Below are positions 37,182 through 49,381 of a stretch of DNA of 64,000 bases, in pieces. The translations under genes were made by a program, and so were the position numbers. The stretch covers positions 496,001-560,000 of the forward strand of contig JAGIAH010000001.1 in assembly GCA_017744915.1 (NCBI GenBank), in the 5' to 3' direction. The stretch's first letter is position 1; each line of letters begins with the position of its first letter. Source of the stretch: Agrobacterium tumefaciens (GTDB lineage Bacteria; Pseudomonadota; Alphaproteobacteria; Rhizobiales; Rhizobiaceae). The notes beneath the pieces were generated by a model. That model was not told where the DNA came from, ran no database searches, and saw nothing but the letters and a program-made list of their open reading frames with translations.

Positions 37182-37240
37182 TTGACTACCCTTTCAGATA
37201 GGCGCTCCACGTTAGGGTGGAGTGTCCTGACGCCGTTGCT
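37182..37240 (-). promoter_or_regulatory. Structured serC leader (serC-motif-like RNA)
   Basis: On the minus strand, a first hairpin spans 37234-37201: GGCG/CGCC outer stem, a one-sided bulge ucaggaca, an inner stem CUCCAC/GUGGAG and a loop. A second hairpin, CUAUC/GGUAG, at 37201-37186 includes the likely ribosome-binding bases AAAGGG and ends four bases before the ATG. Two hairpins in front of serC match the alphaproteobacterial serC motif as I remember it from comparative RNA studies. The ligand or regulator is unknown. Confidence 0.7.
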
Positions 37241-37332
37241 ATTCCTGTCGCCGGCCTCCGTCAAGCGGAATATGTCGCTACGCATGGAAATTTTAGTCCA
37301 TATGCGTCATGCGACGCGATCAATGCCGCCGA

Positions 37333-37370
37333 AACAAAACCGCCCGCACCCGGAGGATGCGGACGGTTTG
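37333..37370 (-). terminator. Rho-independent terminator of the porin-like gene
   Basis: Minus-strand stem aaccgtccgcatcc / gggtgcgggcggtt, followed by ttgtttc. It lies 24 bases after the stop at 37394 and separates this gene from serC. Confidence 0.85.
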
Positions 37371-37393
37371 AAACTACCAGCTGGGCGTGACGT

Positions 37394-38239
37394 TTATTTA
37401 TAAACGGCCGGCTGCAGCGGAATATCGGCAGGTGGCATGTATTGCGCGGTATCGCAGCCATTGAAGACATAACGGCCACCGACACGCACTTCGTGCGAAT
37501 AAAGGCCCTTGTCACGGCCCGGGCCGCCGCCATTCTCATAAGCGAACATGTCGCCCTTGTTGATGTGGCGGAAACGATAGCCGATATCGGCCTTCAGGTT
37601 ACAGGTGACGTCGATGGAGGCACCGGCCATCAGCGCGTAAGCGAAGCGCCACTTGCCCTTGCCGCCATGCTCGGTGGTCGGATCGCAGCCGAGACCATTA
37701 ACGCTGCACGAGGTGTTGCGCAGCTTGTCCCACTTGACATAGGAGCCGCCGATACCACCGCCGACATAAGGCGTGACGCGACCATAGGTGCCGAGATCGA
37801 CATAGGCGTTGGCCATCAGCGTATAGGCGCTCAACGAGCTGAGATCAGCCGAGACGCAGCGACCCGGAACGGAGCCGCAGAAACCGCTCGTGGAACCGCG
37901 GAAATCCGATTTCCCCATATAGTCAAAGGTCACGTCGCTGCGGAGATAGTTGTTGAACTGATAACCGACACCACCACCGATGACATAACTGTCCTTGATT
38001 GTCGCGGTATCGAAGTCCCGGAGATAACCACCCGGTCCGCCCTGATAATAATGGGCGCCGCGCAGCTTGTTGAAGGAATAACCGACATCGCCGCGCAGAT
38101 ACCAGCCGCTCGCCTGGGTGATCGCAACTTCGGGGGCCTCGACGTAGGCCGGCGCAGGCTCGGCTTGATAAAGATCGGCAGCAATAGCGCTGGTGCCGGT
38201 CAGCAGGACGGCCAGAAATCCGGCCAGGGCGTTTTTCAT
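37394..38239 (-). CDS. Outer-membrane beta-barrel protein (Omp25/Omp31-like)
   Basis: About 281 residues. A signal peptide (MKNALAGFLAVLLTGTSAIAA) is followed by ADLYQAEPAPA, the mature start typical of the rhizobial Omp25/RopB family. The body alternates Gly/aromatic beta strands (GWYLRGDVGYSF, YVIGGGVGYQF, VTPYVGGGIGG, RFAYALMAGASIDV) and has four internal cysteines in loops. It ends EVRVGGRYVF plus a short tail, QPAVYK, so the terminal Phe is not the last residue. ATG 38239 is preferred over a GTG at 38248. Two Cys pairs could form loop disulfides. Confidence 0.85.
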   Translation of the reverse strand: MKNALAGFLAVLLTGTSAIAADLYQAEPAPAYVEAPEVAITQASGWYLRGDVGYSFNKLRGAHYYQGGPGGYLRDFDTATIKDSYVIGGGVGYQFNNYLRSDVTFDYMGKSDFRGSTSGFCGSVPGRCVSADLSSLSAYTLMANAYVDLGTYGRVTPYVGGGIGGSYVKWDKLRNTSCSVNGLGCDPTTEHGGKGKWRFAYALMAGASIDVTCNLKADIGYRFRHINKGDMFAYENGGGPGRDKGLYSHEVRVGGRYVFNGCDTAQYMPPADIPLQPAVYK

Positions 38240-38372
38240 GACTTCCACTCCAGAAGAGGCACGTGCGGTTTCGGCAGCAGATGCCAGTGAACGGTTCAGT
38301 CATGGAGATTGACGTAAAATGGTTAAGTCCCGATTAACCACGATCATTCACTATATTTATTAGCGAATACTC

Positions 38373-38400
38373 AAAGAAAAAGCCGGCGTCGGGGCCGGCT
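38373..38400 (-). terminator. Rho-independent terminator of glmM
   Basis: Minus-strand stem gccggc / gccggc with a six-base loop, followed by tttttcttt, 27 bases after the glmM stop. Confidence 0.85.
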
Positions 38401-38426
38401 TCTTGTTGCGTTATTGCCAGCAAGCC

Positions 38427-39779
38427 TTACGCGGCCGATCGGGCATTGGCAATGACACCAACGAGGTCGTTGACGATCTGCTCCACCTTCGCGCTGTCAT
38501 CACCCTCCGCCATGACGCGGATCAGCGGCTCGGTGCCGGAAGGGCGGATGACGAGACGGCCATTATTGGCCAAGGCGCTTTCCGCATCCGCAATCGCCTG
38601 CTGCACGACAGGGTTTTCGAGCGGCTTGCCGCCGGAAATTCGCACATTCTTCAAGAGCTGCGGCACCGGCTCGAACTTGCGGCATACTTCGCTGACCGTG
38701 CGGCCGGAACGCTTGACCTTGGCGAGAACCTGCAATGCCGCCACGAGGCCATCTCCGGTTGTGCCATAATCCGACAATACGATATGGCCGGACTGCTCAC
38801 CGCCGACGTTGAAATTGTGATTGCGCATATGTTCGACGACATAACGGTCGCCGACCTTGGTGCGGGCAAGGGTGAGGCCCTTGTCGCCGAGGAAGCGTTC
38901 CAGGCCGAGATTGGACATGACGGTCGCGACAATGCCGCCACCGCGCAGTGTGTTGTCAGCAGCCCAGCTATCGGCGATGACCGCCATCAGCTGGTCGCCA
39001 TCGACGATTTCGCCGCGCTCATCAACGATGATGACGCGGTCCGCATCCCCATCGAGCGCGATGCCGATATCGGCCCGCACTTCGTGCACTTTCTTCTGCA
39101 GGGCTTCCGGGTGGGTGGAGCCGCATTCGAGATTGATATTGATGCCGTTCGGCTCGTTGCCGATGGTGACGACTTCAGCACCCAGTTCCCAGAGCGCTGC
39201 GGGCGCCACCTTGTAGGCGGCACCATTGGCGCAATCGATGGCGATCCTGAGCCCGCTCAGCGTCACATCACGCGGCAGGGTACGTTTGACGAATTCGATG
39301 TAACGATAGATGTCGCCATCGACACGCTTGGCGCGACCGATTTCACTCGGCTTGGCCAGCTGGGCATAGATATCCTTGTCGAGAAGATCCTCGATCTCGA
39401 GCTCCAGCTCATCGGAGAGCTTGTAGCCATCCGGTCCGAAAAGCTTGATGCCGTTATCGGAAAACGGGTTGTGCGAGGCCGAGATCATCACGCCGATATC
39501 GGCGCGCAACGAGCGGGTGAGCATGGCAACTGCCGGTGTCGGGATGGGGCCGAGCAGGAAGACATCGAGGCCGGCTGCGGTGAAACCTGCGACCAGCGCG
39601 TTTTCCAGCATATAGCCCGAAAGGCGCGTATCCTTGCCGATCACGACGCGATGGCGATGGTGGCCCCGGCGGAAGATCGTGCCAACGGCAATACCCACGC
39701 GCATCGCCAGATCCGGCGTCATGGGAAAGACGTTCGATTGTCCACGGATACCATCGGTTCCGAAATAACGGCGTGCCAT
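38427..39779 (-). CDS. glmM: Phosphoglucosamine mutase
   Basis: Converts glucosamine-6-phosphate to glucosamine-1-phosphate for UDP-GlcNAc synthesis. The phosphoserine loop is ISASHNPF with the catalytic Ser at residue 102. The magnesium loop DGDADR is in [10 protein letters not shown], the sugar-binding loop is GGEQSGH, and the phosphate-binding loop is [11 protein letters not shown]. The ATG at 39779 ([13 protein letters not shown]) gives 450 residues, standard for the family. It is the gene after ftsH on the same strand, separated from it by a terminator. Confidence 0.97.
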   Translation of the reverse strand: MARRYFGTDGIRGQSNVFPMTPDLAMRVGIAVGTIFRRGHHRHRVVIGKDTRLSGYMLENALVAGFTAAGLDVFLLGPIPTPAVAMLTRSLRADIGVMISASHNPFSDNGIKLFGPDGYKLSDELELEIEDLLDKDIYAQLAKPSEIGRAKRVDGDIYRYIEFVKRTLPRDVTLSGLRIAIDCANGAAYKVAPAALWELGAEVVTIGNEPNGININLECGSTHPEALQKKVHEVRADIGIALDGDADRVIIVDERGEIVDGDQLMAVIADSWAADNTLRGGGIVATVMSNLGLERFLGDKGLTLARTKVGDRYVVEHMRNHNFNVGGEQSGHIVLSDYGTTGDGLVAALQVLAKVKRSGRTVSEVCRKFEPVPQLLKNVRISGGKPLENPVVQQAIADAESALANNGRLVIRPSGTEPLIRVMAEGDDSAKVEQIVNDLVGVIANARSAA

Positions 39780-39908
39780 TTGAACTCCAAATCTCTCGGG
39801 CATTCCGGCAAAAGATAAAAATAGCCGGAAGCGTTTTTGGCTAGATGCCACAAACCACGATAAACAGCACGTAAATTAGCGCAAAAATGGCTTATATCTT
39901 GTTACCAA

Positions 39909-39946
39909 AATGAAAAGGCCACCCGGAAACCCGAATGGCCTTTTAC
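39909..39946 (-). terminator. Rho-independent terminator of ftsH
   Basis: Minus-strand stem aaaggccattcgggt / ccgggtggcctttt, followed by catttt; it starts 22 bases after the ftsH stop. It implies glmM also has its own promoter or depends on readthrough. Confidence 0.8.
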
Positions 39947-39968
39947 AATCATGCGTTTGCGAAAGCGA

Positions 39969-41933
<1,965 letters not shown>

Positions 41934-42087
41934 CGAACTCCCCGAACTCACACGGGCATATCTGCTGCCCGCCATTATGTGCCCCTAACATAAGGACGAC
42001 ATATGCCCTTGCCAAGGCAAAGCGCATTATCTGATGCGTTTTGGTGTAAAAACTATTCCATGGCAATTCACGAAAAAGAGGCCGGAT

Positions 42088-43437
42088 TTAAACCGGGGGC
42101 TGTGGATAGGCCGGCCGTCCGAATAAATTGGCGATTGCATTCGCCAACTCAAGGTCGAAACGCGGCAGGAAAAGATCGAAAGGGGCAAGCCTTGGCGTGA
42201 TGACGGTGACCTCCGGCATGGAAACCCGCCCTTCGGCCGCTGCGGCAATTTGCGGCAGCCCCCCCATTGCCGGTTTCGCCACCCCGGCGGGCACCGATGG
42301 AAAGAGCGCCGCGGCCTGCTCAGCGGTGCCAGCTCTGCCCGCCATAACATCAATTGCAAAGTCCGCTCCGTTTTTCACCAGGAAACGATCATCCCAAAGG
42401 GCCTGCCCGGACGGCTCGATTTCAAGCTCCGGCAGGTTTCGCTGTTCACGGAAAATATAGAGCCCGTCCCGCCGGCGCTCGAGCAAAACCCGGCCGACGG
42501 TCATTCGCCCGTTTTCACCCGTTTTGAGAAAGAGCAGAACGCGCTCCATACTGCTTGCAGCCGGAAAATAGGATCTGCCGCCAAGTGTGGCGATCAACGC
42601 CGCCAGTCCATGCCGAAACTCGGGAAGATCGGGATTGACGTTATCGCCGGCCAATCTGGCAAGGGCGGCATGAAAAACCTCGGCATGTTCGTGCAGGAAA
42701 ACGGCTGTTCTTTCGGAAAGCATCCGCCTTCTGACGGCAGCGCTGTCATCAAGCGCAATCAGGGAGTGAGGCAGCACCTGCCGCACGCGGACCCGCTCAT
42801 ATCTGACATTTTCATTGCTCGGGTCGTCCAGCCAATGCCGCGAGCGTGACAAGACGTAATCACGGATCGCCTGTCTCTCGCAGGTGAGAAACGGCCGCAT
42901 GATCCAGAGATGTGCATCATAGAGGACAGCATCCGCCATGCCGGAAAGGCCGAGATTGTCACTGCCGCCGCTCCGGGCGGCACGCATCGCCACGGTTTCG
43001 CGCTGGTCGCCGATTGTGTGCCCGGTCGCAACAAGATCGGCGCCGGTTGCCCGGGCAACGTCGGCAATCAGGCGATAACGCGCAAGCCGGGAGGCTTCGG
43101 ACAGGCCGGAGGCCGGCTTTGCGCCATCCCATCGGCGTGTCGTGTGGGGAATTCCAAGTTCGGCGCAGAGCACGGCGACCTTGCGCGCCTCATCGGCGGA
43201 TTCTGCCCTCAGCGCATGGTCGATCGTGACGGCGGAAAGTCGCAACCCATCGCCGCCAGCCGATCTTGCCTCGTTTAATGCCAGCAACAGGCCGGTGGAG
43301 TCGCTGCCGCCTGAGATTGCAACGAGGATATGGGTGGGTTTGTGGAGATTTTCGACAAAAGACTTCACCGCCGCAAGCGGCGCGACTGTCTCTTCATTCG
43401 AAATGCGGGCATCAACCGGCATGGAAATACCCGCCAT
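42088..43437 (-). CDS. tilS: tRNA(Ile)-lysidine synthase
   Basis: Modifies C34 of tRNA-Ile2(CAU) to lysidine so that it reads AUA. The PP-loop SGGSDSTG is near residues 43-50, and [12 protein letters not shown] and [10 protein letters not shown] are the typical downstream signatures. The C-terminal part is divergent, as usual. At 449 residues it is on the long side. Start uncertain: ATG 43437 (MAGISMPV) or ATG 43422. It starts 12 bases after the cpoB stop and continues the tol-pal-cpoB block. The tilS-ftsH order is a widely conserved pair. Confidence 0.94.
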   Translation of the reverse strand: MAGISMPVDARISNEETVAPLAAVKSFVENLHKPTHILVAISGGSDSTGLLLALNEARSAGGDGLRLSAVTIDHALRAESADEARKVAVLCAELGIPHTTRRWDGAKPASGLSEASRLARYRLIADVARATGADLVATGHTIGDQRETVAMRAARSGGSDNLGLSGMADAVLYDAHLWIMRPFLTCERQAIRDYVLSRSRHWLDDPSNENVRYERVRVRQVLPHSLIALDDSAAVRRRMLSERTAVFLHEHAEVFHAALARLAGDNVNPDLPEFRHGLAALIATLGGRSYFPAASSMERVLLFLKTGENGRMTVGRVLLERRRDGLYIFREQRNLPELEIEPSGQALWDDRFLVKNGADFAIDVMAGRAGTAEQAAALFPSVPAGVAKPAMGGLPQIAAAAEGRVSMPEVTVITPRLAPFDLFLPRFDLELANAIANLFGRPAYPQPPV

Positions 43438-43449
43438 GGCAGGAAAAAA

Positions 43450-44469
43450 TCAGCAGCTCAGCCGTTTCTGTTCGCTGGCAACCTTGGTCAGCACGGTCTT
43501 GGAGGCATTGGGATAACGCTTCGGCACCTCGCGCAACGTGGCGCAGGCGGTTTCGGTATTGTCGAGAGCAGCAAGCGACATGCCGAGCTTCATCAGCATT
43601 TCCGGCGCCTTCGGAGATTTGCCATAGGCCTGATGGCCGTTGAGGAAAGTCTTCGCCGCCTCGTTGAACTTGCCCTGCGAATATTGCGCCTCGCCCAGCC
43701 AGAAGCTCGCATCGGCCGCCTTGGCGCCCTTGGGGTAGCCCTGAAGATATTGCTGGAAGCCCTGCTCCGCCAACTTGTAGTCCCCGGAAAGCACATGGCC
43801 ATAAGCGGCCTGATAGATATCGCCTTCGCTGGTCAGCGCCGCCGTATTGACCGGATCGGTCTTGCGGGTGCTGTTACCGGTGGTCACGCCGGGAAGGCTG
43901 CCGGAGGAATTGTTGGCGCCCTGGTTCAGCGTGCCGCCAACCGGCATTCCTTTGGAATCGAGCTCGATCGAACCGAGCGTCGTTTCTCCCGGAGCGCCCG
44001 TTGCGCCATTGGACGGAGCGGAGGACGAGACGGAAGCGCCACCCTCGGGTGGCGTTTCGATGATCGTTGCAACGTCGTCGGTCGGCGGCGAGGCCGGGTT
44101 GACCGGACTGGCTTCCGCCTTCTTTTTCGGTGCAGCGGCCGGGCTTGCACCCTTGCCACCGCCATTGCCGCCTTCCAGTTCCTGGAAGCGGAACTCGTTG
44201 TCTTCCTGTGCCTTGCGGATCGTTTCCTGCATCTGCAGAAGCTGGAAGCTCATTTCTTCGATACGGCCGTTGAGCTGCCGGATCTGTTCTTCAAGCTGCT
44301 GAACCCGATAAGCTTCATTGGCCTGAACCCGGACGACCGGGGGCTGTTGCTGAGAGTTGATCGTGCCGAAGCTACCCCCCGCACCGAACAGCGGACCCGA
44401 AACGGCGATGCCGCTCAAGCCGGTGCAGGCTGCAAGCCCCAGCATTCCCGCCACGACAAGTTTCTTCAT
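43450..44469 (-). CDS. cpoB: Tol-Pal associated coordinator CpoB (YbgF)
   Basis: A 339-residue periplasmic protein. After a signal peptide, a coiled-coil segment (VQQLEEQIRQLNGRIEEMSF) precedes a long Ala/Pro/Ser/Gly-rich linker. The C-terminal third has TPR repeats (DIYQAAYGHVLSGDYKLAEQ; FWLGEAQYSQGKFNEAAKTF). CpoB couples Tol-Pal constriction of the outer membrane to peptidoglycan synthesis by PBP1B. It is the usual last gene of the tol-pal cluster. The linker is longer than in E. coli. Confidence 0.92.
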   Translation of the reverse strand: MKKLVVAGMLGLAACTGLSGIAVSGPLFGAGGSFGTINSQQQPPVVRVQANEAYRVQQLEEQIRQLNGRIEEMSFQLLQMQETIRKAQEDNEFRFQELEGGNGGGKGASPAAAPKKKAEASPVNPASPPTDDVATIIETPPEGGASVSSSAPSNGATGAPGETTLGSIELDSKGMPVGGTLNQGANNSSGSLPGVTTGNSTRKTDPVNTAALTSEGDIYQAAYGHVLSGDYKLAEQGFQQYLQGYPKGAKAADASFWLGEAQYSQGKFNEAAKTFLNGHQAYGKSPKAPEMLMKLGMSLAALDNTETACATLREVPKRYPNASKTVLTKVASEQKRLSC

Positions 44470-44563
44470 CTCATTCGTCCTGCCTTAACTGATTTGCACC
44501 GGAATGGCGCAAGCCGGATTTTTTCCATATCAACCGAAAAAGCAACTTAACTTCGGCCAAACT

Positions 44564-44598
44564 ATGAAAAAAACAAAAGGCGGCCCGAAGACCGCCTC
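44564..44598 (-). terminator. Rho-independent terminator of pal
   Basis: Minus-strand stem aggcgg / ccgcctt with loop tcttcggg, followed by ttgttttttt, 30 bases after the pal stop. It suggests that cpoB-tilS is also transcribed from a promoter inside 44470-44560. Confidence 0.85.
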
Positions 44599-44627
44599 TC
44601 GTTCACGTTCACAATAACGTCAGGCAA

Positions 44628-45161
44628 TCACATGCCCGCGCCACCGAGAACCGTCACAGCGCGGCGGTTCTGCGACCAGCAGGAAATGTCGTCGCAAACC
44701 GCGACCGGCTTTTCCTTGCCGTAGGAGATGGTCTTCATGCGGTTTGCCGGAACGCCCTGGGAAGCCAGGAAGTCACGGGTTGCAGCGGCACGACGGGCGC
44801 CGAGCGCCAGGTTGTATTCACGCGTACCGCGTTCGTCGGCATGGCCTTCGACGGTGATTGCGTAGTTCGGGTAACGGGCCAGCCACTGGGCCTGACGCTG
44901 CAGGGTCTGCTGGGCGTCGGCGCGGATCGAGGTGGAGTCGGTGTCGAAGAAGATGCGGTCGCCGACATTGACCGTGAAGTCCTGCTGGGAGCCCGGCGTT
45001 GCGGAACCCGCGCCACCAAGGCCAAGTTCACCGGCGCTGTTCGGCATGTTCTTCTTGTTCGCGCAGCCTGCAAGAGCAAGCGCGAGCGTCATGGCGATGA
45101 CAGCCGGGTTACGGGCCAGTTTCTGCATGGGGCTGAGTGCCGAAATGTGTGTACGGCTCAT
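44628..45161 (-). CDS. pal: Peptidoglycan-associated lipoprotein Pal
   Basis: Outer-membrane lipoprotein that binds peptidoglycan and TolB. The signal ends in the lipobox LAGC (MTLALALAGCANKK). The C-terminal OmpA-like domain has RIFFDTDSTSIR, the diaminopimelate-binding VEGHADERGTREYNLALGARRA, and NRRAVTVL. At 177 residues it is normal. The first Met (MSRTHISAL) is kept because rhizobial Pal proteins carry this extended signal; ATG 45128 (MQKLARNP) is the alternative. It lies after tolB with about 210 bases between. Confidence 0.97.
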   Translation of the reverse strand: MSRTHISALSPMQKLARNPAVIAMTLALALAGCANKKNMPNSAGELGLGGAGSATPGSQQDFTVNVGDRIFFDTDSTSIRADAQQTLQRQAQWLARYPNYAITVEGHADERGTREYNLALGARRAAATRDFLASQGVPANRMKTISYGKEKPVAVCDDISCWSQNRRAVTVLGGAGM

Positions 45162-45332
45162 CGCCGGTCTCTCCTTAGGATTTCAATAACGTTGTCGGAC
45201 ACTAACTGATCGCGGTTAATAGCCGACAAACGCTTATGGTTAACAGAAAGGAAATGTCCCACTTTTTTGCTCCCTCACAACACTTTGCGGCAAGAAAGAG
45301 GCGCACTTCCCCATGGCATGCGTAAAACATGA

Positions 45333-45356
45333 CGGCGCCGGTTCAGACCGGCGCCG
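45333..45356 (-). terminator. Strong hairpin after tolB
   Basis: A perfect ten-base stem cggcgccggt / accggcgccg with loop ctga lies 16 bases after the tolB stop. It is followed on the minus strand by tcatgttttacg, a poor U-run, so termination may be incomplete or the hairpin may instead stabilise the mRNA end. Confidence 0.55.
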
Positions 45357-45371
45357 CTGTGGCAGTCAATA

Positions 45372-46679
45372 TCAGTCCAGAAGCGGCGACCAGGCCGGAT
45401 CCGAAGCGAAGGTCGGCGTCTTGATGAGCTGTTCGTTGTAGCCCGTCAGATCGATCGAATAGAGCTGCGGACCACCCGCACCGGCGTTCTGACGGAAGAA
45501 CATCAGCACGCGGCCATTCGGCGCCCAGGTCGGGCCTTCATTGTGGAAACCGCTGGTGAGGATACGTTCGCCCGAGCCGTCGGTCTTCATCACGCCAATC
45601 GAGAACTTGCCGCCTGACTGCTTGGTGAAGGCGATCAGATCGCCGCGCGGAGACCAGACCGGCGTGGAATAGGAACCATCACCGAAGGAGACGCGCTGCT
45701 GGCCGGAGCCATCGGCATTCATGACGTAAATCTGCTGGCGCCCGCCGCGGTCGCTTTCAAAGGCGACACGCTGACCGTCAGGCGAATAGGAGGGCGCAGT
45801 ATCGATCGCGGCCGTATTCGTCAGACGCGTCGTGGTGCGCGAGCGCAGGTCCATGGTGTAGATATTGGCGTTACCATCCTGCTGAAGGCTCATGATGACC
45901 TTCTGACCATCCGGCGAGAAGCGCGGCGAGAAGGTCATGCCGGGGAAGTTGCCGACGACTTCACGCTGTCCGGTTTCCAGCTGCAGCAGGTAAACGCGCG
46001 GCTGCTGGCCTTCGAAGGACATGTAGGTGACTTCCTGACGGTTGGGCGAGAAACGCGGCGTCAGAACGATATCGTTCGAATTGGTGAGGTTGCGGACGTT
46101 GAAACCGTCCTGATCCATGATCGACAGCTGGCGCTTGCGGGCCGTCTTCGGGCCGCTTTCGGAGACAAAAACGACGCGGGTATCGAAATAGCCCTTTTCA
46201 CCGGTGACGCGCTCGTAGATGGCGTCCGCGATGATATGGGCGACACGACGCCAGTTTTCCGGCTGGGTGAAGAATTGCTGTCCAGCCAACTGCTGGCCGG
46301 CGAAAGTATCCCACAGGCGGAATTCGGCGCGCAGACGACCGTCGCTCTCGCGCGTCACGCGGCCGGTGACGAGCGCCTGTGCGTTGATGACCTTCCAGTC
46401 CTCGAAACGCGGCTGCTGATCCGGATTGCTGATCTTTTCGATGAAGGCATTCTTGTTGACCGGCGCAAACAGGCCGGAACGCTGCAGGTCGGCGGCGATG
46501 ACGGCCGAAACCTGCGCACCGATGCCGTCACTCGACATGAAGTCGGTGATGGCGATCGGCAGCGGCTCGACGTTGCCCTTGTTGATGTTGATTTCCACCC
46601 GTGCAAAAGCCGGTACGGAGAAAACCGACATGAGGGCCGCGACAGCGAGCACCAGCCGGATCGGCGAAAATATCTTCAT
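45372..46679 (-). CDS. tolB: Tol-Pal system protein TolB
   Basis: Periplasmic component of the Tol-Pal machine. After a signal peptide ([20 protein letters not shown]) come a small N-terminal domain and a six-bladed propeller with repeated FSPDGQ-type blades: [55 protein letters not shown]. About 435 residues. ATG 46679 (MKIFSPIR) fits the signal peptide; ATG 46703 would overlap the tolA stop by four bases and add eight residues, and is also possible. The gene is directly coupled to tolA. Confidence 0.97.
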   Translation of the reverse strand: MKIFSPIRLVLAVAALMSVFSVPAFARVEININKGNVEPLPIAITDFMSSDGIGAQVSAVIAADLQRSGLFAPVNKNAFIEKISNPDQQPRFEDWKVINAQALVTGRVTRESDGRLRAEFRLWDTFAGQQLAGQQFFTQPENWRRVAHIIADAIYERVTGEKGYFDTRVVFVSESGPKTARKRQLSIMDQDGFNVRNLTNSNDIVLTPRFSPNRQEVTYMSFEGQQPRVYLLQLETGQREVVGNFPGMTFSPRFSPDGQKVIMSLQQDGNANIYTMDLRSRTTTRLTNTAAIDTAPSYSPDGQRVAFESDRGGRQQIYVMNADGSGQQRVSFGDGSYSTPVWSPRGDLIAFTKQSGGKFSIGVMKTDGSGERILTSGFHNEGPTWAPNGRVLMFFRQNAGAGGPQLYSIDLTGYNEQLIKTPTFASDPAWSPLLD

Positions 46680-46699
46680 GTTGCCAGGCCTTTCAGCAT

Positions 46700-47869
46700 T
46701 CATAGCAATTCACTGGGATCGAAGTTCACGACAACTTCGCTCCATGCATCGTATTTTTCGGCGGGAAGGTTCGTGAACGGAGCAGAACGCATAATGGCGC
46801 GATAGGCTCCGCCGGAAAGAGCACGGCGCGTTCCTTCCGAACCGCCGGTTGCCTCGATCTCGGGCCGACCAATGATGGTTCCGTCACGGTCAAGCTTCAT
46901 GGTCACCCGGACGCGAACGTCCGAAGCATCCGCCATACCGGGAATGATCTGCCAGTTCTTCTGGATCGCACCGCGAAGCGCATCCATTTCCGTCTGGCTG
47001 AGCGTCGAGCCGCCGGTCGATTTCTTGCCGCCAAGGGCTGCCTGCTGGGTGGAGCGCTTGGCACCGCCACCGGAGGGTGCCTGCTTGTTCAACAGGGCGG
47101 CAACGTCATCGGCGTTAAAATCGCTCTCCTTCGAAGAGGCGGATTTTGCAGTCTCCTGCTTCTTCTCGCCGGGCTTCTTGTCGGAAGGCTTATCCGTGGA
47201 CTTTGCCTGATCCGGCTTTTTCTCAGCCGGCTTTTCGGCCGGCTTCTGCTCGGCGGGCTTGGTCTCGGCCTGTTTCGGTTCCTCCGGCTTCGGCGGCTCC
47301 GGGCGGGAATTCGGGCGCGGAACGTTTTGCGGCACGGGAATTTCGGCCGGCTCCTGCGTTGCCGGCGGCGGCTCTTCCGCCTTGGTTTCCTGCGGCGGCG
47401 GTTCCGTCTTCGGCTGCGGCGCTATTTCGGGCTTGGTCTGCGGCAAGGCGGCCATTTCCTGCGGCTTGGGGGCCGAGGTTTCTTCCTTGACGATTTCCTT
47501 CACCTCGTTCGCCTTGGTATCGACGACCGGCTGCGGCTTCTCCTGCTTGGGCGGAGCGGCTGCGGCGATATTGTCGTTGGGCTTGGCGGTCGGGGTCGGA
47601 GGCGCTTCGATATCGGCGGTGTTATTGCCGATATTCTGCGCATTCTCGATGATATCAGGACGCGTGGTGGGAACAGGGGCGGACTTCTCGGCCTTCGGCG
47701 CGTTCTTGTCGCCCTGCTGGATCTGGGTCAGTTCCTCGATCGGCACCAGCTCCACCGGCAGTGCCTCGGCCTGTGACACGTCGAGCGGTTCCGGCGAGCC
47801 CAGGGAGACAAGGGCGAAAGCCAGAAGCGACGCGTGCACGATCGCGGATGTGGTAAGGCTGCCCTTCAT
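46700..47869 (-). CDS. tolA: Tol-Pal system protein TolA
   Basis: Inner-membrane protein bridging to the outer membrane. A single N-terminal transmembrane helix ([19 protein letters not shown]) contains the conserved S-H face that contacts TolQ/TolR. A long Pro/Lys/Glu/Ala-rich domain II of about 220 residues follows, with many EKPAEK-type repeats. The C-terminal domain III reads [20 protein letters not shown] and [12 protein letters not shown], the TonB_C-like fold. The gene ends within the tolB start region. Confidence 0.95.
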   Translation of the reverse strand: MKGSLTTSAIVHASLLAFALVSLGSPEPLDVSQAEALPVELVPIEELTQIQQGDKNAPKAEKSAPVPTTRPDIIENAQNIGNNTADIEAPPTPTAKPNDNIAAAAPPKQEKPQPVVDTKANEVKEIVKEETSAPKPQEMAALPQTKPEIAPQPKTEPPPQETKAEEPPPATQEPAEIPVPQNVPRPNSRPEPPKPEEPKQAETKPAEQKPAEKPAEKKPDQAKSTDKPSDKKPGEKKQETAKSASSKESDFNADDVAALLNKQAPSGGGAKRSTQQAALGGKKSTGGSTLSQTEMDALRGAIQKNWQIIPGMADASDVRVRVTMKLDRDGTIIGRPEIEATGGSEGTRRALSGGAYRAIMRSAPFTNLPAEKYDAWSEVVVNFDPSELL

Positions 47870-47878
47870 CGTCTTACG

Positions 47879-48340
47879 TCAATTGTCCTGTTTCTGCTGG
47901 GTCACGAGGCCGATATTCTTGAAGCCTGCCGCCTGGATACGCGCCATCACATCGGCAACGACGCCATAGGCGGCAACGGAATCTGCGCGCACGAAGATGC
48001 GTTCGTTATAACCCGTGGTGGCGATCGCCTGCAGCTTGTCGGCCACTTCGGTTGCCTGGATTTCCGTTTCCTGCAAATGGATCTGGCCATTGGCATTGAC
48101 GGAAATGGTGATCGGTTGGGTGTCCGAATTCAGAGCATTTGCGGAGGTCTGCGGCAGGTCGATCGGCACCCCGACCGTCATCATCGGCGCTGCCACCATG
48201 AAGATGATGAGCAGCACGAGCATGACGTCGACCAGCGGTGTCACGTTGATCTCGCTGATCGCGCCGCCTCTGCGCCGTCCGCCGCGCCCACCCCGGCGTC
48301 CACCGGAACCGCCGCCGCTGCCACCTGCTGACATACCCAT
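47879..48340 (-). CDS. tolR: Tol-Pal system protein TolR
   Basis: ExbD/TolR family proton-channel subunit of 153 residues. The N-terminus is Gly/Arg-rich (GGSGGRRGGRGGRRRGG), longer than in E. coli. The single transmembrane helix INVTPLVDVMLVLLIIFMVA contains the essential Asp in PLVDVML. The periplasmic domain ends NIGLVTQQ. It is nine bases from tolA, so coupled. Confidence 0.97.
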   Translation of the reverse strand: MGMSAGGSGGGSGGRRGGRGGRRRGGAISEINVTPLVDVMLVLLIIFMVAAPMMTVGVPIDLPQTSANALNSDTQPITISVNANGQIHLQETEIQATEVADKLQAIATTGYNERIFVRADSVAAYGVVADVMARIQAAGFKNIGLVTQQKQDN

Positions 48341-48399
48341 ATCATCTACTCCATTTTGCCTTGCGGCAAATTACTGCACGGCATCTCAATCGCGGCCGC

Positions 48400-49119
48400 T
48401 TATTGGGCGGCCTGCCGCGTCTGAAGTTTTTCATCGATCTGGCGCGACAGGATCGCGGAGAACTCGTCGGCAAAACCTTCCATGCGAGCGGAAAGCTTGT
48501 GCGCATCGGCCGTGAACTTGTTGTAGGCGATAACCGCCGGAATAGCCGCGACGAGACCGATAGCCGTCGCCAGAAGCGCCTCGGCGATACCCGGCGCCAC
48601 GACCGCAAGGTTGGTCGACTTCGAACCGGCGATCGCCTGGAACGAGGTCATGATACCGACAACCGTACCGAAAAGACCGATGAAGGGACCAGCCGAACCG
48701 ATGGTGGCGAGCGAACCGAGGCGGGCCTCGTATTGTTCGCCTTCACGCGCGATCGTCACATCCATCGCCCGGTCGATACGCATCTGCAGGCCGATGGGCG
48801 AACGTGCGCCACGCTCGAAGGATTTTTTCCATTCCCGCATGGCAGAAACGAAAATCGCCGCAAGACCGCCATTCTGGCGCTCCGCCAGCGTGCGATAAAG
48901 CTCCTCGAGCGACTGCCCGGACCAGAAGACCTGTTCGAACTGGTCGAACTGGCGCTTTGCCTTGCCGAAAGTCACATATTTGTCGAAGACGATCGCCCAC
49001 GTCCAGACCGAGGCGGCGATAAGTCCGATCATAACGAGCTTTACGATGAAGCCCGCCTGCATAAACAGCGCCCAGAGACTTACATCATGCGTCGCCGCTG
49101 CCAAACCTGCCTGTTCCAT
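48400..49119 (-). CDS. tolQ: Tol-Pal system protein TolQ
   Basis: MotA/TolQ/ExbB proton channel subunit of about 239 residues with three transmembrane helices: one near the N-terminus (FIVKLVMIGLIAASVWTWAI) and two in the C-terminal half (ATIGSAGPFIGLFGTVVGIM; IAEALLATAIGLVAAIPAVI) with the conserved Thr and Gly pattern. ATG 49119 (MEQAGLAAATHDV) is used; a TTG 24 bases upstream is also open. It heads the tolQRAB set, 262 bases after ybgC. Confidence 0.96.
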   Translation of the reverse strand: MEQAGLAAATHDVSLWALFMQAGFIVKLVMIGLIAASVWTWAIVFDKYVTFGKAKRQFDQFEQVFWSGQSLEELYRTLAERQNGGLAAIFVSAMREWKKSFERGARSPIGLQMRIDRAMDVTIAREGEQYEARLGSLATIGSAGPFIGLFGTVVGIMTSFQAIAGSKSTNLAVVAPGIAEALLATAIGLVAAIPAVIAYNKFTADAHKLSARMEGFADEFSAILSRQIDEKLQTRQAAQ

Positions 49120-49381
49120 AAATAATCCAATCCCCGAATCCAAACGCCCGGTACGGGACCGGGCGATTCAAACGCGTGTTAACGCTCGAAGTCGTACGGC
49201 CGTAGCCGTTAACCCCTTAGCCATACCCCGATACTTGCCAGTAAGCCTTACTTGCCAATAAATTTGGTGAAAGGAAGGCGTGCGCCGCACAAATGCCAGT
49301 TGCTAAAGTAAGACACCATTATGGTTAAAGGAGTGTTACAGCCGGGCCACGCCGGGTGGATTTACTGCGCCCGGCCGTCAA

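Noticed and set aside
46900-47700. Repetitive plus- and minus-strand sequence
   Set aside because: It is the Pro/Lys/Glu-rich domain II of TolA, not a CRISPR or satellite array.
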